Source: Candidatus Marsarchaeota G1 archaeon BE_D (lineage in GTDB: Archaea; Thermoproteota; Thermoprotei_A; Marsarchaeales; Marsarchaeaceae). Taken from it: DNA of 64,000 nucleotides. The notes under the pieces were generated by a model. That model saw only the letters and a list, made by a program, of their open reading frames with translations. It did no database searches and was not told where the DNA came from. The translations under genes and the position numbers were made by a program. Positions 1 to 10,396 of this stretch are shown here, in pieces. Each line of letters begins with the position of its first letter. Positions within the stretch are counted from its first letter, which is position 1. The stretch covers positions 1 to 64,000 of the forward strand of contig NEXD01000001.1 in assembly GCA_003019595.1 (NCBI GenBank). Reading direction: 5' to 3'.

Positions 1-614
1 GTTTATGGCGCCATTTCGTCATCCCCGTTTATTAAAACCGTTTTTATGCTATCATAACAACATTGATTCTCGCTTTTACTGCTGTTATAATTTCAATAAA
101 AGCAAATATTCTACGTAATATAACTAAAAAAATAAATGCAAAAGTTGAGCCTTTCCTGAAAAAGTTTTTAGGATCGACTCATAATCTAAACTCAATGAAA
201 ATTGATGAGACGTTTGATAATTTCTTGAAGAGTATAAGAAGAATAGCGTATTCAAGGTTCCGTTTAATAGCATCATATTTAGTGATAACAATAAGATGGA
301 TTCTGCTTTCGGTCGTTGCGTTATTAGTTACATATTCCATCGGTTACTATAAACTTTCGATTTGGGAAGTCATGATTGTAATGATGATAGCCGAAATTGT
401 GTCAACAACTCCAATCGCTATTCCAGGTATGTTAGGAATCCTCGATGCCGCAGTGATTGGTTCTTATGTTGCGCTTGGCACTCCCGTGACCATTGCGACT
501 TCTATAGATCTTCTCACAAGGTTAATCCTGTTTGTCGTGAACATACCTTTGACCGGTACTTTATTTTACAAATATCTAAAAGATGCAAGCGATCAGCAAC
601 AAAATAAATCATGA
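1..614 (+). pseudogene. UPF0104 / LPG-synthase-TM-like membrane protein, C-terminal part, frameshifted (5' end outside window)
   Basis: Frame 1 reads VYGAISSSPFIKTVF..., then continues in frame 3 as FYAIITTLILAFTAVIISIK...; C-terminal TTPIAIPGMLGILDAAVIGSYVALGTPVTIAT resembles the UPF0104 glycine/proline motif. Frame change at the T5 run 41-45. Confidence 0.55.
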
Positions 615-639
615 TTTTATAAAAACTTTCAAACCACAA

Positions 640-1610
640 CTTTTAGGGGCAGGATAAAAGTATAAATAGAGAGAAAACACTCGTTGAACCAAAATTACCA
701 AGACAACTCATTTTATAGACCTAAAAAAGAAGAACCCTGAGTTTCAAGCTTTGCTCTCTCAGGCCGCGTAACAAGTGGCTGAAGGGTTTTACCAAACTCA
801 AAAAAGATTCTTTGATAACAAACCGAAGAAAAAGAAATCTAACGACTACTACTTTTCCTTAGTGTACCCTCACAGTGGTTGGAAGCTTTCTTGTATAAGG
901 CGACAAATGGAAAAGAGCAAAAACCTAAAGAAGCTTATCTATAGCAAAATCGGCTTCTTCACTCTGAGCACTGACTTCACAGCACTGACTTCACAGTTGA
1001 GCGAGTGTGTCAAGTCTGCGTGGAGGCTTATCCCCTGGTCGAATCTATATAACCTTCTTGGCAGAAAAACTGAGAATAGCCGCAACCTAAAAACTGTGTG
1101 CCTAGGAATAGCAAGGCTTGTTTCCTACGCCCACTTGTCTGATAACCCAAAGCCACTTGAGCGTTCTTTCGATAGGTTATAAAGAGCGCTTTCAAGAAAA
1201 GGTTTCTTTTGAAGGTTTAAGGTAAAAAGCTTTCGAAGGAACACGATTATTTTAGAGGAATTTAGATGAGAGACTTTAAGTTTGTGGTTTCGCTTTCATA
1301 GAAGGATGGTTTTTAATCTTAGAGAATACAAAAAGAAACTAAAATACAAAATCAAAATGAGATTTTACAGTTCTTATTTCCTAAGTGGAATACTTTTCAA
1401 AAGCTTGGCAAGCCGTACTCACCCCGCACACTTTTTGCAGGCGTTTGCACAAACGAGAATTTGACTCGAGTATTTCGTTGTTCATAGGTTCACACTAGAC
1501 GGCGACTTGAACACATAAAGCACGCAGGGTGCTACAGTGGCACCGTGTCCTCTACTTAGGACTAAAGAGCAAAGCGGCGATTCAGAGAGCTTCCGTCATC
1601 AGGCTGAATG
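640..1610 (+). pseudogene. Decayed IS605/IS1341-type TnpB (OrfB) relic
   Basis: Conceptual translation across stops and frames: KKKNPEFQALLSQAA*QVAEGFYQTQKRFFD...YYFSLVYPHSGWKL; later NPKPLERSFDRL*RALSRK; then THPAHFLQAFAQTRI*LE...DGDLNT near the C-terminal zinc-finger region. Matches the TnpB domain order with many stops. Confidence 0.65.
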
Positions 1611-1612
1611 GT

Positions 1613-2722
1613 TCACAAAGCACCTATTTCCTTTAGTTTTGCGGGCAAATATGTGTTTGCAAGATAAGTCACACCTATAGTTTTATTTTTGCTTGAAAAA
1701 GCTTCAAGCTCTGCTTTCCTACCAGTTTCTAAGAAACATTCTATCTGTTTCCTAAAGAATTTTTCTTTATAACGCGGGTCTGCTTTTAGTTCTTCAATTC
1801 TTTTATAATCAACTTGGGTGAGTTGAAGACTAGGGACTTTGTACTTTTCGATGTCAGTTGCCCAAAACCCTATCCATTTGGCAGAAGGTGTATTAATATC
1901 TCTTATATGGGCAGATTTTGCAGAACCGCTTATAATCACAAGCGCTATGTGCATTCCCCACGGATCGGCGTCTGTTAGTATATAAACTGGAAGTCCTAAT
2001 TCTTTGTTAAGCCTTCTTATTAGAATTCGCGCGGCTCTACTTGCTTGCCCTCCTGTCTCAATTAAAATAGCACCAAGTTTTTCATGTATTTTTTCTCTTA
2101 TCATTTGAATAAAAATCGCATGTTTTTCTAAAACTAGAACCATACGGGCGTCGCTTGAGACAAAGTTAGCGTGAGCTAATCCGGGGCCTACACTTACACC
2201 ATCTGGATGTGACATCAAATCTACTCTATTTCCTTCAAATCCTTTTACGTTATATTCTAACACTAATTTACCGAATGCAGTTCCTCTATCATGGGGGATA
2301 ATATTAAAGCTCTCACGTGGTACTCCTAACACAGCTTCAAGATCTTCCACTTGTGCGTCTGTCTCTGCCTGTTCGCTTATTTCTAAGCCCTTTTCATTAA
2401 GGGAAGTATAAAAAAGATCTCTAAGAGTCGTCACCTGATCTTTTTTTATTAATTCTTTCGCGACGTAAGCAACCCAAAGTAGTTGGGCTAGGCTTTTTGC
2501 GCTCCTAATGCTGTAAATACCCCTTTTGATTTTTTTATTACCAAGAACATATTGTTGAGATAAATGATCAAAAACAATATTATCGGTCGATCTGCTCGGT
2601 ATTTCGAGTTCTGGCGGAACTTCTTTTAAAAGCTGGTTATAGATTCTTTTACCAAGTTCGCTAAGAAGATCTGAAACTTTTTTTATGTCGCTTTTATTCG
2701 AAGGTTTGAGCGTTTTATTCAT
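1613..2722 (-). CDS. top6A: DNA topoisomerase VI subunit A
   Basis: ORF 369 aa; Spo11/TopoVI-A motifs (SIRSAKSLAQLLWV, LTDADPWGMHIALVI) and overlap with TopoVI-B ORF. Confidence 0.95.
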   Translation of the reverse strand: MNKTLKPSNKSDIKKVSDLLSELGKRIYNQLLKEVPPELEIPSRSTDNIVFDHLSQQYVLGNKKIKRGIYSIRSAKSLAQLLWVAYVAKELIKKDQVTTLRDLFYTSLNEKGLEISEQAETDAQVEDLEAVLGVPRESFNIIPHDRGTAFGKLVLEYNVKGFEGNRVDLMSHPDGVSVGPGLAHANFVSSDARMVLVLEKHAIFIQMIREKIHEKLGAILIETGGQASRAARILIRRLNKELGLPVYILTDADPWGMHIALVIISGSAKSAHIRDINTPSAKWIGFWATDIEKYKVPSLQLTQVDYKRIEELKADPRYKEKFFRKQIECFLETGRKAELEAFSSKNKTIGVTYLANTYLPAKLKEIGAL

Positions 2723-4232
2723 CTTCTATACCCTTTTTATTTATTAACGCATTTAGTTTTGTTTTAGGTATTAATTCAGTCTCAGCAAGCGCAGAAGTAT
2801 ATTTTGCGAGCAGAGTTAAATAGACACTCATTTTCTCTTTGCGTTGGGCGTGATGAATTTGTTGTGCTTTTTTAGAAAGATACGACTTTAGTTCTCTTGC
2901 ACACTCTCTTAAACCCAACCTAATTTCGCGCCTTATTTCTTCTCTATCAGCCACATACTCCTTTCCTGCAGTTTTAAATGGGACTTTCGTGGCCGCAATA
3001 TGAACAAAGAAAAGAAGTGGATCGCTTTTTAAATCTAATCCATAATTCTTCCAGTCTATGTCTTCTAGTATTACACGCATCGAGACATCATTAGAGGCAT
3101 CGTAGATAAGTGGTATTTTATTAGCGAACCTTAATAATCTAATATCATCTGAACCATTGGCTGGGGGAGGGATGTTACCTCCATAACCAATAGCGGTTTC
3201 GACTATAAAGGAAAAACCCTCGTAAGCTGAAGGGGGTCTTTGACACAATGCTATATATTCTGGTGCAAACTCAGCATTTATTCCAGTTTTTATCGTCTCA
3301 AGACCTAATGGCGAAAGTGCTGAGGCATCTGGCGGCAAAAATTTATATGATTTTAAACCCTCCGCAATTCTTTTTATTTCTTCATCTGTTAGTTTTCTTA
3401 ATGGCTTAAAAGGATCTAAACCGATTAATTTAGAAAAGTTAAAAGCCGTCACTTTACCAATTCGCGAAAATTTTAAAAAGAATTTATAAAGCGGTAAGTC
3501 TTTTTTTGACGATTCTATCATTTCTTTTAGTTTTATTATATCTACTCCATAGGGATGCGGTGGGGTTTCCCGTGGTGGTTTTGGAAGAATATGTGAAAGA
3601 GTTGGCGCAACAAAAAACAATCCTTCAGGGTCATCGAAAATAATTGTTGCATAAGGAAGAGCAATTCTAGTCATGTGTAAATATTTTAGGATTCTACTCC
3701 TCGCTGTGATATAATCCCCCTTAAAGCTGAGCTTTATAGTGGTGCCGTGTAATAAATGAGAGTTCTTTTCAATCTTTTTTTCGTGAATAATAGGCTGATT
3801 CAGTTTTACATCAATGCTAAGTTTGACTTTATAAACGTCTTTTCCTGTAGTAGTGATAACTTCAACGGGAGTTCCAGTTGAAAGTTGGCCATATAATATT
3901 GCCATTTTTCCTCCCAGACCAAAAGTGCCTCTGTTTTGCATGACTGAGTATTTAGAACCAAAGAAAATCCTACCGAAAGCATCTGCGATATACCTAGCTG
4001 GTACGCCACTACCATTATCGGCTACTGTTATTTCTAATTCCTCTCGTGTATTTAATTTTAAAGACACAAATACGATAGGTCTTATAGAATGTGTGTCGCA
4101 AGCATCGAGAGAATTTTCTATTAGTTCACGAAAAACTGTGTACACTGCCCTGCTTTGATTGTCAAAGCCAGCCATCGATTTATTATTATAAAAAAACTCA
4201 GCGGGGCTTAACTGTTTAAATTTTAAAGACAA
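2715..4232 (-). CDS. top6B: DNA topoisomerase VI subunit B
   Basis: ORF 505 aa; GHKL ATPase motifs (ELIENSLDACD, DNGSGVP, GTFGLGGKMAI). Confidence 0.95.
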   Translation of the reverse strand: MSLKFKQLSPAEFFYNNKSMAGFDNQSRAVYTVFRELIENSLDACDTHSIRPIVFVSLKLNTREELEITVADNGSGVPARYIADAFGRIFFGSKYSVMQNRGTFGLGGKMAILYGQLSTGTPVEVITTTGKDVYKVKLSIDVKLNQPIIHEKKIEKNSHLLHGTTIKLSFKGDYITARSRILKYLHMTRIALPYATIIFDDPEGLFFVAPTLSHILPKPPRETPPHPYGVDIIKLKEMIESSKKDLPLYKFFLKFSRIGKVTAFNFSKLIGLDPFKPLRKLTDEEIKRIAEGLKSYKFLPPDASALSPLGLETIKTGINAEFAPEYIALCQRPPSAYEGFSFIVETAIGYGGNIPPPANGSDDIRLLRFANKIPLIYDASNDVSMRVILEDIDWKNYGLDLKSDPLLFFVHIAATKVPFKTAGKEYVADREEIRREIRLGLRECARELKSYLSKKAQQIHHAQRKEKMSVYLTLLAKYTSALAETELIPKTKLNALINKKGIEDE

Positions 4233-4243
4233 GAATATCCCCT

Positions 4244-4735
4244 TTATGGTCTTTGAAATCGATTAATCACTATATTTTGCGGTTTTCCTTTTACAATTCG
4301 CAATATGGCATCTTTTGCCCTCTCTACAGAATCAAAATTTCCAACTATAATTACTCGGTTATCCTTAACAAAAATACTTACGCCAATAATTTTTTCAAGA
4401 TTACGTTTTGTCTTGCCATTTGTTCCTATTATTCTTCCAATTTTCCTTGACAGCTCTTCTTTATCAAGCTCAATAATATGATAATATTCCTCTTTTTCAA
4501 AAAAGATTCTTGCCCTTTCAAAAGGCACTCCGTATTCAATAAGTTTAATGCACTCGGTCGCACGCATTAAAAACTCTGATGGGGCGCTTATTATCAAGTT
4601 TGTTCCTATACGATTTATGATGACTCCCTTTTCTTTTAGAAATAATAAAAGTCTTTCAAACTCAGAAAGAATGTGTGCATCAAGCCCAGAATGTGGTTCA
4701 AAGACTACTGTAGTACATTTTTTTACGCTGTTCAT
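4244..4735 (-). CDS. KH-domain RNA-binding protein (Dim2/Krr1-like)
   Basis: 163 aa, tandem KH-like (GRIIGTNGKTKRNLEKIIGVSIFV); conserved neighbourhood with aIF1A and TopoVI. Confidence 0.85.
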   Translation of the reverse strand: MNSVKKCTTVVFEPHSGLDAHILSEFERLLLFLKEKGVIINRIGTNLIISAPSEFLMRATECIKLIEYGVPFERARIFFEKEEYYHIIELDKEELSRKIGRIIGTNGKTKRNLEKIIGVSIFVKDNRVIIVGNFDSVERAKDAILRIVKGKPQNIVINRFQRP

Positions 4736-4850
4736 CGTTGTATTAATTGGTGGAGAAAGCTTAAAAGCACTACTATCGAATAATCACCGTGTAACACCTC
4801 ATAATTTTTGTAACGATCTAACTTTAATACTAGCGTTACCGAAAGTAATC

Positions 4851-5129
4851 TTAGGGTATTTGGTAGCCCGCTTCTTTTAATTTCTTTACCTCTTCCTTTT
4901 CATATTTATAAATAATATCACCACGAGAATCGGCTTGAAAATCCCAAGGGGCTACAAGCACAACGTCGTTTTCTTTTAACCAAATTTTCTTTTTCATTCT
5001 TCCAGGTATTCTGCAAATTCTAATTTTATTATCAGCGCATTTCACCTTTGCTCTATCATAACCAACTAGTTGAATGATTGTTCCCAAAACTTCGCCTTCT
5101 AATGGTTTTCTTAAATTGTTTTCAGACAA
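4851..5129 (-). CDS. eif1A: Translation initiation factor aIF1A
   Basis: 92 aa S1-like OB fold: EVLGTIIQLVGYDRAKVKCADNKIRICRIPGRMKKKIWLKENDVVLVAPWDF. Confidence 0.95.
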   Translation of the reverse strand: MSENNLRKPLEGEVLGTIIQLVGYDRAKVKCADNKIRICRIPGRMKKKIWLKENDVVLVAPWDFQADSRGDIIYKYEKEEVKKLKEAGYQIP

Positions 5130-5166
5130 TCTGTTATTTATTTTAATAGCCGCAATATTAATTCTT

Positions 5167-6018
5167 TTATTTCATAGCATTAATAAGCTCACCACGTTGA
5201 ATTAGGGTACGAGCTATTCCTTTTCTAAAAAGTTCCACTAATGATTGTCTTGACATTTTTGTTGATGAGTGTGAAACGAGTGAACATAAAATAAACTCTT
5301 TTTGTTGAATATCAATGATTTCAAAAAGCTGATCTTTTATTCGTATAACACTGCCTTTCGCAAAAGGTATTATTCTGAATGAAACGGTGGTCTTGAATAT
5401 TTTTCTTCTGTCATGAGCTTCGCCTACAAGCCTTGAAGAATAAATTTCTTTTGCAATAAAAATTGTTCTTAGTTTATTTAAAGTAAAATCAAGGCCTCTT
5501 TTTGTAGAAAATGATACGTCTATTCCGTTTTTATTCGGATTTAGTTCATAAACAAACTTATCATTTAGTTGAGATAAAGTTTCAATTACTAAGTTAGAAA
5601 GGTATAAGCTTTCTTGTTGTGTAGGATTTCTTCCTTCAATTCGAATTTTTAATTCGTATAAGAACGATCGATTTTTTTGTATTAGGCAATTAGGACAAAT
5701 GGTTTTGTTTAACTGAAATTCTAATCTTTTTGAAGCATTTTTCGTTATAATATCATATACAACACGATCTTTTGTTTTTATTAATAAGACAGGAGATGTA
5801 ACAAGGTTTTGATTTATTAAAGTCTTTTCAATATAGTTTTCTAGATTTAAAGAAAAATCCCATTTGCCATGTACTCTTAATGCACCGCATTGGGAACATA
5901 CCCATAATTTATGTTCTTCGTTTATAGATCTTTTTCTTAAATTGTAACAGTTTTGGCAAAGATTATGTGTTTCTAAGTTTGGTTGTGTATAAGATCCGCA
6001 AATAGGACAACGGATCAT
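5167..6018 (-). CDS. nmd3: NMD3-family ribosome export/biogenesis protein
   Basis: 283 aa, N-terminal double zinc ribbon CPICGSYTQPN...CQNCYN...CSQCGALRVHGKW. Confidence 0.85.
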   Translation of the reverse strand: MIRCPICGSYTQPNLETHNLCQNCYNLRKRSINEEHKLWVCSQCGALRVHGKWDFSLNLENYIEKTLINQNLVTSPVLLIKTKDRVVYDIITKNASKRLEFQLNKTICPNCLIQKNRSFLYELKIRIEGRNPTQQESLYLSNLVIETLSQLNDKFVYELNPNKNGIDVSFSTKRGLDFTLNKLRTIFIAKEIYSSRLVGEAHDRRKIFKTTVSFRIIPFAKGSVIRIKDQLFEIIDIQQKEFILCSLVSHSSTKMSRQSLVELFRKGIARTLIQRGELINAMK

Positions 6019-6359
6019 AAGTTGTACACTTCGGCATATTCAATATTCTTAGCTATATGAATAATAGCGCGTTTTTTTATTAAACCACGCCTTAAAGCTT
6101 GTTTTACTACAGTAGGGCCAACAAGTGTTACAAAATCACCTATTTTTATGTTATCTAAAGCAAAATCAACATCAACAATTTCACCACCAAAATAATTTGT
6201 GTTTAATTTAAGTTTATTTCTCATATTCATATTCTCAAACAGCTCTTTATCACACAACGTGATAATAAATTTGCCATTAATGTTGTGTGTTCTCATGTAT
6301 ACTTGAGCACTAAGATTATTATTCATTGTACGATTCTTAATGGGGTTTCTGCTCCGCAT
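6015..6359 (-). CDS. DUF424 protein
   Basis: 114 aa ORF between nmd3 and aIF2-beta; DUF424-like sequence. Real start is probably internal (MNNNLSAQ or MRTHNINGKFIITLCD). Confidence 0.7.
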   Translation of the reverse strand: MRSRNPIKNRTMNNNLSAQVYMRTHNINGKFIITLCDKELFENMNMRNKLKLNTNYFGGEIVDVDFALDNIKIGDFVTLVGPTVVKQALRRGLIKKRAIIHIAKNIEYAEVYNL

Positions 6360-6751
6360 GCTTCACACACCATGTACACAACTTTTAGTTTTTTAACAAG
6401 TTTTGTATCTGGTCTTCCACAAGTAGGACACTTTACAAAAAAGCTCACATATCTTTCAAGTAATTGTTTTATTTGTTCTTCTGAAAACCTACCCTGCAGA
6501 ACAAGCCTTCCGTCATTATCTATATATCCCGCTGTGGCCAAGTGTTTGACAAGAAATTTCATAAGATGGTTTGGATCACGGCGGAAAAGTTCATATGTTT
6601 CTTTAAAATTAAGAAAATAAGACTTGTCTCCTTCATATCTTATGTGTGGCTCAGGCACCGAAAACCATTCTCCACTTCCACTAATTGATGGTAGTTGCTC
6701 ATATAATTTATTAAGCAACTCCATATAGATTTCATCTTGATTCAAATTCAT
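6323..6751 (-). CDS. eif2B: Translation initiation factor aIF2 beta subunit
   Basis: 142 aa with C-terminal zinc ribbon CPTCGRPDTKLVKKLKVVYMVCEACGAETPLR. Confidence 0.93.
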   Translation of the reverse strand: MNLNQDEIYMELLNKLYEQLPSISGSGEWFSVPEPHIRYEGDKSYFLNFKETYELFRRDPNHLMKFLVKHLATAGYIDNDGRLVLQGRFSEEQIKQLLERYVSFFVKCPTCGRPDTKLVKKLKVVYMVCEACGAETPLRIVQ

Positions 6752-6969
6752 AGCTAGTATTTTTAGTATTAATGATATTTATAAGATTTACAAACAATAA
6801 AAGATTACAATATAATGCTGGTTTTGGCATTAAAAGCAATGCTCTTACAAGTTCAATGTAACAAATAACAAGAATTTTGACTTAATATTTTCTTTATTAA
6901 CGAAAGCACTTTTTAGCGAGTACTCCATAAAGACGCTTATAAACCCTTATAATTCTTCTAATTGTTAAT

Positions 6970-8439
6970 ATGGCCAATGAAATGGAAGAAATAAAGACTA
7001 AGCTAGGCATAACCGTAAAAAAAGAAGAGGATCTTTCTGAATGGTATCAACAAGTTGTATTAAAAAGCGGACTTGCTGACTATTCACCAGTTAGTGGTTG
7101 TATGGTCTATTTAGCATGGGGCTATTCTATTTGGGAAGAGATTAGAAATTTTTTAGATTCGAAATTAAAAGCGCTAGGACATAAGAACGCATATTTTCCA
7201 CTTTTTATCCCTGAATCACTTCTGAAGAAAGAGAGCGAGCATTTTAAAGGCTTTACACCTGAGGTTGCATGGGTTGAAAGTGGTGGAAAAGAAAAACTTG
7301 AAGAAAGGCTTGCTATAAGACCCACTAGCGAAACAATAATGTATGTGATGTATTCCAAATGGATAAAAAGTTATAGAGATTTACCACTACTTTTAAACCA
7401 GTGGAATAACGTTGTTAGATGGGAAACAAAAGCCACAAAGCTCTTTTTAAGAACAAGGGAATTCCTCTGGCAAGAAGGACACACAGCCCATGCAACAAAA
7501 GAGGAAGCAGACCGAGAGGTCTTAACCATTTTAAATGTGTATCAAGATTTACTTGTAAATTTGCTTGCAATACCTGTTTTAGTGGGCTTAAAGAGTGAAG
7601 GCGAAAAATTTGCAGGGGCTTTGTATACAGCCACGCTAGAAGCCATCATGCCTGATGGTAAAGCTTTACAAGCTGGAACGTCACACAATTTAGGTCAAAA
7701 TTTTTCACGCGCGTTTGACATTCAATTTATAACTAAAGAGCAAAAGAAAGAATATGTTTGGCAAACCTCTTGGGGTGTCAGTACACGCCTCATAGGGGCT
7801 TTGGTCATGATCCATGGTGACAACAAAGGATTGGTTTTACCGCCTCGTGTTGCACCAATTCAGATAATAATTATTCCTATATATTACTCAAAATCACAAG
7901 CAGAAGTTATAATACAAAAGTCTAAAGAAATTAAAAACATGTTATTAAGCAGTGGGTTAAGAGTTGAAATTGATGACAGAGATGATAAAACGCCTGGTTG
8001 GAAATTTAATGAATGGGAGCTAAAAGGCGTGCCAGTCAGACTCGAGATTGGACCAAAAGATCTAGAAAAATCTAGCGTGGTTGTGTTTCGTAGAGACACT
8101 TTACAAAAAAGTGTGGTCCAAATTTCTGATCTTTTGCCAGTTTTAAATAATCTATTAAACGATATTCATCAAAAAATGTTAGAACGCGCGCGAAAAAAGT
8201 TAGAAGAAAGTATTTCTCAAGCAGAAGATTATAATGAATTTAAGGAAAAACTTGAAAAAGGGGGTGGTTTTATAAAGGTCTCTTGGTGTGGTAGGCTTGA
8301 ATGCGAAAGTCAAATCAAAAATGAGACTGGTGCTTCAGTTAGGCTAATTCCGTTTGAAAATAATGAGCCATTCAAAGAATATTGCTTTCATTGTGGTGAA
8401 AAGGCTCAAAAACTAGCTTATTTTGCTAAATCATATTAA
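6970..8439 (+). CDS. proS: Prolyl-tRNA synthetase
   Basis: 489 aa class II aaRS: WYQQVVLKSGLADYSPVSGCMVYLAWGYSIWE, RPTSETIMY, TREFLWQEGHTAHA. Confidence 0.96.
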   Translation: MANEMEEIKTKLGITVKKEEDLSEWYQQVVLKSGLADYSPVSGCMVYLAWGYSIWEEIRNFLDSKLKALGHKNAYFPLFIPESLLKKESEHFKGFTPEVAWVESGGKEKLEERLAIRPTSETIMYVMYSKWIKSYRDLPLLLNQWNNVVRWETKATKLFLRTREFLWQEGHTAHATKEEADREVLTILNVYQDLLVNLLAIPVLVGLKSEGEKFAGALYTATLEAIMPDGKALQAGTSHNLGQNFSRAFDIQFITKEQKKEYVWQTSWGVSTRLIGALVMIHGDNKGLVLPPRVAPIQIIIIPIYYSKSQAEVIIQKSKEIKNMLLSSGLRVEIDDRDDKTPGWKFNEWELKGVPVRLEIGPKDLEKSSVVVFRRDTLQKSVVQISDLLPVLNNLLNDIHQKMLERARKKLEESISQAEDYNEFKEKLEKGGGFIKVSWCGRLECESQIKNETGASVRLIPFENNEPFKEYCFHCGEKAQKLAYFAKSY

Positions 8440-9321
8440 AAAATCATCAATCTTAATTTTTTGAAAAGCTTGCCTTTTACTTAATTGCATAATGTTCTTA
8501 ATGGTGCGTTTACCAAAATGTTCTCCTAAATTAACTTTTAACGAAGCAAAAAGACTCGCCTTCATAATAGACTCCGGAATAGAAGCACCCTTTGTTCTTG
8601 TAGCAAAATAAATCGCTCCGAAAACATCTCCTGCTCCTGTAGGATCGCGCATATTGTTGTTTTTATTTAAAAGGTCTAATTTATACACAATACCTTTACG
8701 CGAATATACATGAACGCCCCGTGCACCACGCGTGACTATTACTTCTTCTACACTACACGAAAATGCTCTTTGAAGAAGATTTTTCAGATTCGGTATTTCT
8801 TCTTCAGAGACTTTTATGTATCTAAAATTGTCTAAAGCTATTGAGGGTTCTTTGTGTTTGATTAGACCATATCTATTCCTATATCTTAAAAAACCTTGCA
8901 TGTCTAGAAAACAGTTCTTATTTTGCGTGAGCTTATAGAGTATATCTTCTTTAACTTCTCTAAATGTAAATGATACATAGATGTCTTTTTCATTTATTTT
9001 TACGTTTTGATAATATTCGTCAAGTTTAGTTTCATTATAAATATAGCTTTTTCTTTTGTCGTCCCAATATATATGAATAAAGAGCGGTGTTGGCAACTCA
9101 TCGATGAAGGCTATGTTTTCTAAATTTATGTTTGTTCTCTGTAACATTTTCAACTTTTTTTTCTGAATGCCTTTTCCTATAGCTGTATATAGTGTTGATT
9201 TTTCACCCATAAAATTTAGTGCTAGTGAAGCGTAATACGCAGGTCCTCCGATCTGAATTTTTGCTATCCCGTTTAAACAAACTATGTCTATAGTAAAATT
9301 ACAAAAAAGGGCAATGACCAT
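8431..9321 (-). CDS. PfkB-family carbohydrate/nucleoside kinase
   Basis: 296 aa; IGGPAYYASLAL and C-terminal DPTGAGDVFGA signature. Confidence 0.88.
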   Translation of the reverse strand: MVIALFCNFTIDIVCLNGIAKIQIGGPAYYASLALNFMGEKSTLYTAIGKGIQKKKLKMLQRTNINLENIAFIDELPTPLFIHIYWDDKRKSYIYNETKLDEYYQNVKINEKDIYVSFTFREVKEDILYKLTQNKNCFLDMQGFLRYRNRYGLIKHKEPSIALDNFRYIKVSEEEIPNLKNLLQRAFSCSVEEVIVTRGARGVHVYSRKGIVYKLDLLNKNNNMRDPTGAGDVFGAIYFATRTKGASIPESIMKASLFASLKVNLGEHFGKRTIKNIMQLSKRQAFQKIKIDDFLI

Positions 9322-9421
9322 TTCATGAAATGTTATTTTACAAGTATTTTAAGCTAATTTTTCGAAATAATTAAAGGATGAATGCGTCATTATCCATAAA
9401 ATTCCCTGCTGGTTTTTTTAG

Positions 9422-9946
9422 GTGATGAATGAAACTCTAATTCTGTTCACTTTAATGGGGATGGAGGCGAAAGCGCTGTATGAATTTAAAGACGTTGCGT
9501 CAAAAGTTGGAATAAATTTAAAATTTAAGAGGAGTAAATCTCCTGGAATCATTTTGGCTGAAGGAACCATCGAAGATGAAAGTCTAATAAAAAGGCTTTT
9601 TGATTTAATCGCAAAAGAAAATTGGAGGTTCCATGCACTAAAGAAAATTGCACATGTTAACCACCGCCTTTTTTTAGACGATGAAAACGCTTGGAAAACA
9701 CTAATAGAAAAAATAAGCTCGGTTGTTTATAATAAAACCTATAGAATTAGTATTCACCGTGTAAAAAATCAACAGTTAAAAAAAGCTATTATTAATAAAC
9801 TCGCAGAAAAAATTGATTCTAAAGTCGATTTAGAAAATTATGAGATAGAAATAGCAGGATATTTTATCGACAACGAATTGTTTTTTGTTTTTCCAACATC
9901 AACAAACGAGATATCTATTGATAAAATTAGATTTTCAAACTTTTAA
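9422..9946 (+). CDS. THUMP-domain RNA-binding protein (Tan1-like)
   Basis: 174 aa; layout of THUMP proteins (AKENWRFHALKKIAHVNHRLFLD...YRISIHRVKNQQLKKAIINKLAEKI). Confidence 0.65.
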   Translation: MMNETLILFTLMGMEAKALYEFKDVASKVGINLKFKRSKSPGIILAEGTIEDESLIKRLFDLIAKENWRFHALKKIAHVNHRLFLDDENAWKTLIEKISSVVYNKTYRISIHRVKNQQLKKAIINKLAEKIDSKVDLENYEIEIAGYFIDNELFFVFPTSTNEISIDKIRFSNF

Positions 9947-10396
9947 TATTTTCTCATTTATTTCGGCTATAATTTTTCGTTCATCTTCCTTCAATTCTTG
10001 TTTGTCATTTAGATTTAATTCTTCAAAAATAATGTTATCTTTATATTTATTTAAATTTTCTAAATGTTCATTAATCGCTATAAGATAAATATTTTTTGAA
10101 GGTTTGAGTTCAAATATTTTTAAAAGTTCCTTAATCTGAGTTTCACCGAATAGACATATGAAAAATTCAATACCCAATTTTTTTGAAATTGATTCGCCGC
10201 TAAGCCAGCGTAAACACGCATGATAAAAAGCTATTTTAAATAAGCGTGGTGAAATTAGTTTTTCAGAACTAAATATATAAAAAGAATCTGGATTTCTTAA
10301 AATTAGTTCTTTTTGAAAAGATTGTATTTCTTCTAAATTTCCTTTAAGTTTGTAAACACATAAAGAAAAGTTCTTCGTTTGTAATTCAACTATCAT
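9935..10396 (-). CDS. KEOPS subunit Cgi121-like protein
   Basis: 153 aa; KLISPRLFKIAFYHACLRWLSGESISKKLGIEFFICLFGETQIKELLKIFELKP resembles Cgi121/TPRKB. Confidence 0.6.
   Translation of the reverse strand: MIVELQTKNFSLCVYKLKGNLEEIQSFQKELILRNPDSFYIFSSEKLISPRLFKIAFYHACLRWLSGESISKKLGIEFFICLFGETQIKELLKIFELKPSKNIYLIAINEHLENLNKYKDNIIFEELNLNDKQELKEDERKIIAEINEKILKV

Noticed and set aside
775-1182. 135-aa ORF as an intact gene
   Set aside because: It is an internal piece of the decayed TnpB, with homologous sequence continuing across stops on both sides.
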